This document shows positions 6,444 to 12,251 of a stretch of 12,251 nt of DNA, piece after piece; positions within the stretch are counted from its first letter, which is position 1; every line of letters starts with the position of its first letter. The notes under the pieces are model-generated. The model saw nothing but the letters and a program-made list of their open reading frames with translations. It was not told the DNA's origin and searched no databases. Made by a program: the position numbers and the translations under genes. Origin of the DNA: an uncultured Bacilli bacterium (GTDB lineage: Bacteria; Bacillota_I; Bacilli_A; RF39; UBA660); the NCBI GenBank assembly GCA_944329545.1, contig CALVIK010000060.1, positions 1 to 12,251 on the forward strand, written 5' to 3'.

Positions 6444-8463
6444 AAAAAGGTTTATCATAATCGCCTTAGTAATTTTACTATTAGGCGGTTTTGGCGTTTT
6501 TTACTACTTTTCAATTGAAAATAGTAAAAATGAATTAACTACAAATGAACGAAAATGGATTGAAAACAATAAAAACAATTTAATTGATTTATCAGTTCCC
6601 GCTAATATTCCAGTTTTAAGTAATGCTGGAATGGGTGTTGTTTTTGATTTTTTAGATGATTTAGAAAAAGATACTAATTTAGAATTTAATAAATTATCTT
6701 ATACTGACGAATTTGATAGTGCTTATGCAATTAATTTAAAAGACAAAGTTGGTAGTAAAGATATTTTATTATACCGTGATAATTATGTTTTGGTGACAAA
6801 AAATAAAGTTAATTATGCTAGTAGTTTAGATATTAAAAATATAACTGTTGGCGTTTTAAAAGACGAACATGAAAATGTTGATAGTTATTTAAGTGATGCT
6901 AGTAATATAACTTATCGCAATTACGATAGTAAAGAAAATTTAATTAATGCGATGTCAACAAATGATGTTGAAGCTATCGTTGTTCCTAAATTAGAAAATT
7001 TAGCGACTATTATTAGTAGTGATAATATGCATATTGCTTATAATATCACTGAATATAATAAAGATTATGTTTTAACTTTAGGGGATAATAAAACTTTAAA
7101 TAATATTTTAACGAAATATTTAAAAAATTGGAATCAAGAAAAATTTAATAGTTCTTTTAATACACATTTAGTTGAAACATATTTTGAAGATAAAAAAGTT
7201 GACGAAAAAAAACAAGTTGAATTTAGAAGTAAAAGATATACTTATGGTTTTGTTTTAAATAGCCCATTTGATGTTACAACCAAAGATGGCCTTCAAGGCT
7301 TTAACTATAATTTTACTAATGATTTTGCTAAAAGTGCGGATATTGAAATTAATTATAAAAAATATTCTTCAACCGAAAATTTAATTAATGATTTTAATAA
7401 TGGTAAATTAGATTTTATCTTTAATAGTAATAGTCAAAGTAATTATAAAGTTGATGTTTACAATACTGTTTCTGTTTATGATGAACTTGTTAGTATTATT
7501 AGCGATGAAAAAAATAACTTAGTTGTTAACTCTTTAAAATCTTTAGAGGGGAAAACTGTTTTAACTATTGAAAATACTAAGATTGCTGATTATTTAAAGA
7601 AACACGGTATTAAAACAGAAACTTATAAAAATATTGATGACTTAATCAACCATTTAAAAGCTAATAAATTGGCGGCTATTGATTATTATAGTTATGATTA
7701 TTTTATTAGAAGTGATTTAAAAACTTTTAAAAGTATTTATACTTTTTCTTTAGATGATGATTATAACTATTTAATTAGAGATGTTTCTACTAATGAAGTT
7801 TTTGCTGAGTATTTTGATTTTTATTTATCATTTATCGATAATAAAACAGTTATTAATAATAGTTATGCGAAACTTTTAAACTATAATGACAGCAATCGTT
7901 TAGTAGGAATATTATTAAGTATTTTCGTTTTACTAGTTTTAGTTTTAATCGGGTTAATAGTTTCAAAAATCATGAAAAGATATAAAGATCATAATGCGAA
8001 ACTTTCAAAAGTAGAAAAATTAAGATATGTTGATAGTTTAACATCACTTAAGAATAGAAATTATTTAAATGACAATATTAAAAAATGGGATGACAGTGAG
8101 ATTTATCCCCAAAGTGTTATTATTGTTGATTTAAACAATGTAGCTTATATCAACGATAATTTTGGCCATGCTGAAGGCGATAAAGTTATAATTCAAGCAG
8201 CTAGTATTTTAATAAATAATCAATTAGCTAATAGTGAGCTTGTGCGAACAAGTGGTAATGAATTTTTAATATTCATCATTGGTGTTGAAGAAAAAGATAT
8301 TATTACTTATATTAGAAAACTTAATAAAGAAATGAAAAAATTATCCCATGGTTTCGGCGCAGCTATTGGTTATAGTATGATAGTTGATGAAATCAAAACA
8401 GTTGATGATGCTGTTAATGAAGCTACTATTGCCATGCGTCATAATAAAGAAGAGCGTAGGTAG
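6436..8463 (+). CDS. Membrane receptor: two solute-binding-like domains plus degenerate GGDEF domain
   Basis: From GTG 6436 the product is 675 residues. A membrane segment (about 4-26) leads into two extracytoplasmic domains that look like family 3 solute-binding (PBPb, BvgS-type) modules, about 45-245 and 262-470. Each has the DxLxxRDNYVLVTKN or LNSPFDV type of strand pattern. A second membrane segment (about 488-511) and a short charged linker lead to a cytoplasmic GGDEF domain (about 525-672). The first metal-binding aspartate (D565 in VDLNN) is kept, as are N573 and D582 in INDNFGHAEGD, which contact guanine in active cyclases. The signature loop is SGNEF (606-610) instead of GGDEF, so the acidic third position that binds metal is Asn. 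No RxxD inhibitory site precedes it. It probably senses an external ligand and binds GTP or a dinucleotide without making cyclic-di-GMP; that is inference. It overlaps the preceding gene by 8 nt. Confidence 0.88.
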   Translation: MNKKRFIIIALVILLLGGFGVFYYFSIENSKNELTTNERKWIENNKNNLIDLSVPANIPVLSNAGMGVVFDFLDDLEKDTNLEFNKLSYTDEFDSAYAINLKDKVGSKDILLYRDNYVLVTKNKVNYASSLDIKNITVGVLKDEHENVDSYLSDASNITYRNYDSKENLINAMSTNDVEAIVVPKLENLATIISSDNMHIAYNITEYNKDYVLTLGDNKTLNNILTKYLKNWNQEKFNSSFNTHLVETYFEDKKVDEKKQVEFRSKRYTYGFVLNSPFDVTTKDGLQGFNYNFTNDFAKSADIEINYKKYSSTENLINDFNNGKLDFIFNSNSQSNYKVDVYNTVSVYDELVSIISDEKNNLVVNSLKSLEGKTVLTIENTKIADYLKKHGIKTETYKNIDDLINHLKANKLAAIDYYSYDYFIRSDLKTFKSIYTFSLDDDYNYLIRDVSTNEVFAEYFDFYLSFIDNKTVINNSYAKLLNYNDSNRLVGILLSIFVLLVLVLIGLIVSKIMKRYKDHNAKLSKVEKLRYVDSLTSLKNRNYLNDNIKKWDDSEIYPQSVIIVDLNNVAYINDNFGHAEGDKVIIQAASILINNQLANSELVRTSGNEFLIFIIGVEEKDIITYIRKLNKEMKKLSHGFGAAIGYSMIVDEIKTVDDAVNEATIAMRHNKEERR

Positions 8464-8473
8464 GTGAACCTAT

Positions 8474-9310
8474 ATGAAAAACTTTTTTAAAAAAATTATT
8501 GAGCTAATTATGCGACCGGAAATGAAAGTTTTGCCGGGTCAATTAGCCTTTTTTATTATTCTAGCGCTTTTTCCGCTTTTAACTTTAGTTGGTTATATTG
8601 GCTCAAACATTTCTCTTTTTTCTACAGCTTTTGTTTCCGCACTTACTGATATTTTACCTTCTGATGTGGCGGATATCATTTTACCTTTTGTTACCGAAAG
8701 TAAAATAACGGGTAATATAGCTTTTTTTATGATTATTGGCTTTGTTTTGGTTTCTAACGGAACAAATTCTTTAATCGTTGCTTCTAACGAACTTTTTGGA
8801 ATTAAAGATGATGATGCCTTAAAAAGGCGCATAAAAGCCTTTTTAATGATTATACTATTAATGATTTTATTTATTTTTATTATTTTAGTCTTAGCTTATG
8901 GCAATGTTTTAGCAAAAATGATTATAAGTCAAAGCATTTTTAGTGATGTCAGTGATCAGCTTTATTTAATATTTATTTTATTAAAATGGCCAATCGCGAT
9001 AGCTTTAATCTTTTTTGTAATAAAGCTTTTATACGCCATTGCTCCTGATGACAAAATTCCTAGCAAATTCATGAATTATGGTGCTTTATTTACGACAATT
9101 GGTTGGGTGATTATAACAGCTTTATATTCATATTATAATTCGCATTTTGCTAATTATACGATGTTTTATGGAAGCGTTTCTGGAGTTATTGTTATGATGA
9201 TTTGGATTTATTTGCTTTCTTTTGTATTAATAATGGGAATTGCTATTAATTCTAATGTTTATAATGATAGTAAAAAGTATAATTTAATCAAAGAAGTGCA
9301 AAATAAATAA
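8474..9310 (+). CDS. YihY/BrkB family membrane protein
   Basis: The 278-residue product has about six membrane segments (near 24-43, 82-100, 121-143, 165-187, 201-219 and 233-258). It carries the family's recognisable stretches: PGQLAFFIILALFPLL at 21-36, LLYAIAPDD at 185-193 and YGSVSGVIVMMIWIYL near the C-terminus. YihY/BrkB proteins (UPF0761) are widespread inner-membrane proteins of uncertain function. An older annotation as ribonuclease BN was wrong, and a transport or envelope role is generally presumed. AGGTGA (8462-8467) overlaps the stop codon of the receptor gene and lies 6 nt before this ATG, so it belongs to the same transcript. A short charged C-terminal tail (about 262-278) is cytoplasmic. 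Confidence 0.92.
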   Translation: MKNFFKKIIELIMRPEMKVLPGQLAFFIILALFPLLTLVGYIGSNISLFSTAFVSALTDILPSDVADIILPFVTESKITGNIAFFMIIGFVLVSNGTNSLIVASNELFGIKDDDALKRRIKAFLMIILLMILFIFIILVLAYGNVLAKMIISQSIFSDVSDQLYLIFILLKWPIAIALIFFVIKLLYAIAPDDKIPSKFMNYGALFTTIGWVIITALYSYYNSHFANYTMFYGSVSGVIVMMIWIYLLSFVLIMGIAINSNVYNDSKKYNLIKEVQNK

Positions 9311-9336
9311 GGGTATATATTTACCGGTATATACTC
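9311..9336 (+). repeat. Inverted repeat / hairpin directly after the YihY gene
   Basis: GGGTATATAT (9311-9320) can pair with GTATATACTC (9327-9336): 10 pairs including two G-T wobbles, with a loop of 6. It begins at the base after the YihY stop. No T-tract follows, so it is not a standard terminator. The unit GGTATATA also occurs as a direct repeat at 9312 and 9326 (14-nt spacing), so it could instead be a protein-binding site. Confidence 0.6.
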
Positions 9337-9349
9337 ATCTTTAGGCTAC

Positions 9350-9424
9350 TAGTACTAAGGAAAATTTAAGATAATTTTCTAAGTATTAAGGTAATAATCT
9401 CCTTATATTGACTATTTTCATAGT
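9350..9424 (+). other. Hairpin-rich gene-free stretch, possible structured RNA
   Basis: No reading frame or known RNA family is recognised. The segment folds on paper into a long hairpin: TAGTAC (9350-9355) with GTATTA (9383-9388), then a small internal loop, then GGAAAATT (9359-9366) with AATTTTCT (9373-9380). A competing 5-bp helix joins TAAGG (9387-9391, or the copy at 9356-9360) with CCTTA (9401-9405). ACTAT/ATAGT (9411-9415 with 9420-9424) follows and abuts the terminator. Together with the hairpin at 9311 this makes a run of adjacent stems over about 140 nt. It may be the 3' UTR of the YihY transcript or a small RNA. Confidence 0.4.
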
Positions 9425-9450
9425 AAAGTGGTGCAAAACCACTTTTTTTT
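9425..9450 (+). terminator. Strong rho-independent terminator upstream of the ltaS-type gene
   Basis: A perfect 8-bp stem AAAGTGGT/ACCACTTT (9425-9432 with 9438-9445) and a 5-nt loop end in a run of eight T residues (9443-9450). It closes the transcript of the 5979-9310 group and lies just before the next promoter. Confidence 0.9.
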
Positions 9451-9462
9451 AATGACAAAAAG

Positions 9463-9471
9463 TGCTATAAT
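9463..9471 (+). promoter_or_regulatory. Extended -10 promoter for the ltaS-type gene
   Basis: TG-C-TATAAT is a perfect extended -10 element, 23 nt before the ATG at 9495, with no convincing -35. It is followed by the ribosome site GAGGTGA at 9485-9491. It starts 12 nt after the preceding terminator. Confidence 0.75.
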
Positions 9472-9494
9472 TATGTAGTATGGCGAGGTGAAGT

Positions 9495-11609
9495 ATGAAA
9501 GATAAATTAAAAAGTAAAAAAGTAATGCCTTTTTTCAAAAATTTACCAAATAAAACTAAAAAATTTATAAAACATTTGCCCCAAAATGCAAAAAAATTTG
9601 TTATAAATTTACCAAAAAACAGCAAAAGATTTGTCCAAAATAATGTTTTATTTAGCTTTTTTGTGTTTTCAATGGTGCTTAATGATATTTTGCTACGAAC
9701 ATTTACTGTTAAAAACTTTACAGCTATCAGCCCTGTTTTAGCTGATTTAGCTTTTGTGTTAATTATTGCATCTTTTGCATATTTATTTAAACCTAAAAAT
9801 AGATTTAAATATTTAATGACTTGGATGGTTATTTTAACAGCCGTTTGTTTAATTAATTCGATGTATTATGCTAATTATGTCTCTTTTACTTCGTTTTCGT
9901 TACTCGCAACTTCTCTGCAAATATTTGGTGTTGGTGACGCCTTAGAAAATGTCGTCGAAATAAAAGATTTTTGTTATATATGGGCCCCAATAGTCTTTAT
10001 GTATATTAATCGTCGGTTAAAAAAATCTACATACTTTACTACTTATTTTACTAAAGAAAAACGAAAAATTAAATTTTTAAAAATTTTAAGTGTGGGAGCT
10101 GTTGTTTTAATAATTTTTTTAACAACAGTTACGGGAACTGATATAAGTAGGCTTTATAAACAGTGGAACAGAGAATATGTTGTTATGAAGTTTGGCGCTT
10201 ATATTTATCAGGCAAATGATTTAGTAGCTAGTTTAAAACCACAAATCAGTCCTTTATTTGGTTATGATGCTGCGGCTAAAGAATTTAGAGATTATTATAA
10301 AGAATATCCTTCAGAAGATGATACTAATAAATATACGGATGTTTTTAAAGGTAAAAATGTTATTGTTATTCATGCCGAAAGTATTCAAAACTTTTTATTG
10401 GATACGAAAATAAATGGTGTTGATATAACCCCTAATTTAAAGCGGTTAGCTAATGAAGGTTTATATTTTTCTAATTTCTATGCTCAAGAAAGTGTTGGAA
10501 CTAGTAGTGATAGTGAGTTTACTTTTAATACATCACTGCTTCCAGCAAGTAGTGGAACGGTATTTGTTAGTTATTGGGATCGCGAATTTGTTACAACGCC
10601 AAAACTTTTGAAAGAACAAAATTATTATACCTTTAGTATGCACGCGAATAAACCAAATTTCTGGAATCGCGAAGTTATGCACGAAAAACTTGGCTATGAT
10701 AAATTTTATAGTTATACGAATGACTATGACATAAAAGATGAAGATGTTTTGGGTCTTGGGTTAAATGATAAGTCATTCTTTAGTCAATCAGCCGATAAAA
10801 TCAAAAAAATAGATGAGAAATATGATAATTGGTATGGCGTATTGATTATGCTGACAAATCATACACCATTTACAGCTTTAGAAGGTCAGGAAACTTTAGA
10901 TTTAACTTATAAATATACAAAAACAAATGAACAAGGACAAAAAGAAGAAGTTGTTAATGATTATTTAAAAGACACAATTTTAGGTCGTTATTTTGAAACC
11001 GCGCATTATGCTGATGCGGCTATCGGGGAATTTGTAAACAAACTTGACAGCGAAGGTTTACTTGACGATACGGTTTTGGTTATTTATGGTGATCATGATG
11101 CGAAAATTAAGCGTTCTGAGTATGATTATTACTATAACTATGATCCAGAAACAGACGATATTTTAGATGAAGATGATCCAGAGTATGAGGAATTTACGAA
11201 GTACGATTATGAACTTAATCGCAAAGTACCATTTATTATTTGGACTAAAGATAAAGAAATAAATAAAGAAATAACTGATGTTATGGGAATGTATGATGTG
11301 TTGCCGACTTTGGGTACTATGCTTGGTATTCACAGTGAATATGCGCTTGGCCATGATATGATGAGTGCGGATGAAGATGACCATTTTGTGGTTTTTCCAA
11401 ATGGGAACTGGCTTACAAATAAAATGTATTATGATAATCAAAATGGTGAAGGCGTACTTTTAAATGAAAATGAAGTTATTAGTGCAGATTATATTGAAAA
11501 ATATACTTTAAGAGCCGAAGCTGAAGTATCGGTATCTAATAATATTATTGTACATGATTTAATTAAGAAAACTAGGGAATCAAAAGAAATAAAAGGAGAA
11601 GACAAATGA
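9495..11609 (+). CDS. ltaS: LtaS-type phosphoglycerol transferase (lipoteichoic acid synthase family)
   Basis: LtaS enzymes polymerise glycerol phosphate from phosphatidylglycerol onto a glycolipid anchor outside the membrane. The 704-residue protein has a basic N-terminal repeat (13-45), five probable membrane segments (about 51-70, 78-98, 104-125, 159-173, 197-214) and an outer sulfatase-fold domain (about 285-630). Expected metal ligands are present: E295 in VIHAESIQ and D533-H534 in YGDHD. Substrate-site residues W390-N-R392 and the NHTPF motif (455-459) are also seen. Aligning FYAQESVGTSSDSEF (328-342) with the S. aureus segment around T300 puts S337 at the nucleophile position, with T336 just before it. 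A Tyr/Asp/Glu-rich insertion (about 542-574) follows the DHD motif. The gene has its own promoter and GAGGTGA site, and overlaps the next gene by 4 nt (ATGA). The family is certain. The exact polymer made, and whether this is synthase or primase, are not. Confidence 0.92.
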   Translation: MKDKLKSKKVMPFFKNLPNKTKKFIKHLPQNAKKFVINLPKNSKRFVQNNVLFSFFVFSMVLNDILLRTFTVKNFTAISPVLADLAFVLIIASFAYLFKPKNRFKYLMTWMVILTAVCLINSMYYANYVSFTSFSLLATSLQIFGVGDALENVVEIKDFCYIWAPIVFMYINRRLKKSTYFTTYFTKEKRKIKFLKILSVGAVVLIIFLTTVTGTDISRLYKQWNREYVVMKFGAYIYQANDLVASLKPQISPLFGYDAAAKEFRDYYKEYPSEDDTNKYTDVFKGKNVIVIHAESIQNFLLDTKINGVDITPNLKRLANEGLYFSNFYAQESVGTSSDSEFTFNTSLLPASSGTVFVSYWDREFVTTPKLLKEQNYYTFSMHANKPNFWNREVMHEKLGYDKFYSYTNDYDIKDEDVLGLGLNDKSFFSQSADKIKKIDEKYDNWYGVLIMLTNHTPFTALEGQETLDLTYKYTKTNEQGQKEEVVNDYLKDTILGRYFETAHYADAAIGEFVNKLDSEGLLDDTVLVIYGDHDAKIKRSEYDYYYNYDPETDDILDEDDPEYEEFTKYDYELNRKVPFIIWTKDKEINKEITDVMGMYDVLPTLGTMLGIHSEYALGHDMMSADEDDHFVVFPNGNWLTNKMYYDNQNGEGVLLNENEVISADYIEKYTLRAEAEVSVSNNIIVHDLIKKTRESKEIKGEDK
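9531..9629 (+). repeat. Three 33-bp units coding an 11-residue basic repeat
   Basis: Residues 13-45 of the LtaS-type protein are three back-to-back units: FFKNLPNKTKK, FIKHLPQNAKK and FVINLPKNSKR. The consensus is F-hydrophobic-x-N/H-L-P-x-x-x-K-K/R. The DNA units are diverged (TTA/TTG, CCA/CCC choices differ), so the repeat is old and kept at protein level. It lies on the cytoplasmic side just before the first membrane segment. Confidence 0.8.
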
Positions 11610-12229
11610 AAAAAAGAAGAATGAAAAAAAAGCCTATTATTATTGTTATATTACTACTATTAGTTGTTGCTGCTATTGCTGTTTATTTTGTATTTTTTAA
11701 TAAAGAAGAAAAAACAGTAACGGAAATTAAAAATGTTGATACTATTGAGGGATATGATTATGCGATAAGAGAAAATGCTACAAAGTATTATAAAGATCTT
11801 TTTAAAGAATTAAAAGATGTTTTATCGGAAGATAATGTTGATGAGGAGGCTTATGCTGAGCTAGTTACTAAATTATTTGTAGCTGACTTCTTTAACTTAG
11901 ATAATAAACTTTCTAGTACAGATGTTGGTGGATTACAATTTGTTTACAAAGACTTTCGCGATGATTTTATAAAACTTGCTGCAAATTCAATGTATAAACA
12001 TGTTCAAAGCAATATCTACGGTGATAGAGAGCAAGATTTACCTATTGTCAGTAGTGTTTTAGCCGAAAAGCAAGATAACACTAATTTTACATACGGTGAT
12101 AATAGTGATGAAAATGCTTATGTTTATGACTTTACTATTACTTATGAAGATGATATGGGATATCAAGAAGAAGGAACTATTACTTTAATTCACAGTAATG
12201 ATAAATTAGAAGTTGCTGCTATGGAATAA
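11606..12229 (+). CDS. Membrane-anchored protein of unknown function, partner of ltaS
   Basis: I do not recognise this 207-residue protein. A very basic start (MKKRRMKKKP) and a membrane segment at about 11-31 anchor an outer domain of about 175 residues. That domain is acidic, with a helix-rich first half (about 50-130) and a strand-rich end (VYDFTITYEDD, EEGTITLIHSNDKLEVAA). There are no cysteines and no catalytic motif. The ATG overlaps the ltaS stop as ATGA and has a near-perfect AAGGAGA site 6-7 nt upstream, so the two genes are co-translated. A later in-frame ATG at 11621 lacks such a site. Location and topology suggest a factor acting with the teichoic-acid enzyme at the outer membrane face, which is inference. 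The 22 bases after its stop (12230-12251) show no feature I can support. Confidence 0.8.
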   Translation: MKKRRMKKKPIIIVILLLLVVAAIAVYFVFFNKEEKTVTEIKNVDTIEGYDYAIRENATKYYKDLFKELKDVLSEDNVDEEAYAELVTKLFVADFFNLDNKLSSTDVGGLQFVYKDFRDDFIKLAANSMYKHVQSNIYGDREQDLPIVSSVLAEKQDNTNFTYGDNSDENAYVYDFTITYEDDMGYQEEGTITLIHSNDKLEVAAME

Positions 12230-12251
12230 AATGTGACAAAAATTTTTCCTC

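Noticed and set aside
8593..8832. Minus-strand open frame inside the YihY/BrkB gene
   Set aside because: The + strand product is a recognisable family over this interval, and the antisense frame has no supporting signal.
9311..9336. Hairpin after yihY as a terminator
   Set aside because: No T-tract follows it. The real terminator signal is at 9425-9450.
9311..9450. Known riboswitch, T-box, SRP RNA or 6S RNA in the yihY-ltaS gap
   Set aside because: None of the diagnostic conserved sequences I know for these is present, and the terminator comes before the ltaS promoter, so it cannot control ltaS as a leader.
11163..11441. Minus-strand open frame of 92 codons inside the ltaS-type gene
   Set aside because: It is antisense to the Asp/Tyr-rich insertion and the conserved end of the enzyme. 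The His/Ile/Phe-rich composition is what reverse-complemented GAT/TAT codons give.
11606..11625. Alternative genetic code with TGA read as tryptophan
   Set aside because: TGA ends the ltaS-type gene in a classic ATGA overlap with a strong ribosome site for the next gene, and another in-frame TGA follows soon after. Tryptophan elsewhere is TGG.
1..12251. CRISPR array, tRNA or rRNA gene, insertion sequence, or the template repeat and reverse transcriptase of a DGR
   Set aside because: I saw no regularly spaced repeats, tRNA-like cloverleaf, rRNA signature, transposase or reverse transcriptase motif, and no A-rich second copy of 1121-1198.
12230..12251. Possible -35-like TGTGACA near the right edge
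   Set aside because: The window ends before any -10 or gene could be seen, so it cannot be supported.

Overview
The window is strongly AT-rich, and every recognisable gene lies on the + strand. Ten genes are complete and one is cut at its 5' end. Gene content (priA, fmt, a lipoteichoic-acid-synthase-type enzyme, a YihY/BrkB membrane protein, a type IV pilin-like protein), Shine-Dalgarno sites of the AGGTG type and the envelope proteins point to a Gram-positive Bacillota. A small-genome gut lineage of the Bacilli (RF39-like) would fit, but that is inference. TGA acts as a stop codon (end of the ltaS-type gene) and tryptophan is written TGG, so the recoded Mycoplasma-type genetic code is unlikely.

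Layout. (1) 2-1279: the 3' part of a secreted or surface protein. A hydrophobic N-terminal segment and a TasA/camelysin-like beta-rich region are followed by a C-terminal domain of the 'WxxSP...GVxPVLYL' kind. A 26-codon stretch near its end has an abrupt excess of C-ending codons and looks like the variable region of a diversity-generating retroelement (DGR). (2) 1361-5489: priA, fmt and two unrecognised membrane proteins, nearly contiguous and closed by a clear hairpin terminator at 5491-5511. (3) 5575-5928: a lone prepilin with its own canonical promoter. (4) 5979-9310: a compact run of a membrane-anchored unknown, a receptor with two solute-binding-like domains and a degenerate GGDEF domain (SGNEF), and a YihY/BrkB protein. 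(5) 9311-9494: a gene-free gap of 184 bases full of hairpins, ending in a strong terminator and then a promoter. (6) 9495-12229: an LtaS-type phosphoglycerol transferase overlapping a membrane-anchored unknown.

How the parts fit. priA (replication restart) and fmt (initiator tRNA formylation) are housekeeping genes often neighbours in Bacillota, here without def or rsmB between or after them. Nearly everything else is at the cell surface: a candidate hypervariable display protein, a pilin-like protein, an external-ligand receptor with a probably non-catalytic nucleotide domain, and a teichoic-acid polymerase with its partner. Most transcription units start from an extended or perfect -10 element only about 17-25 nt before the start codon, so leaders are very short.

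The strongest lead for a previously undescribed system is the putative DGR target at the left edge. Its template repeat and reverse transcriptase are not in the window and would have to lie elsewhere. Next are the hairpin-rich RNA region before ltaS, the threonine-to-serine change at the expected LtaS nucleophile, and the 3 x 11-residue basic repeat at the LtaS N-terminus.
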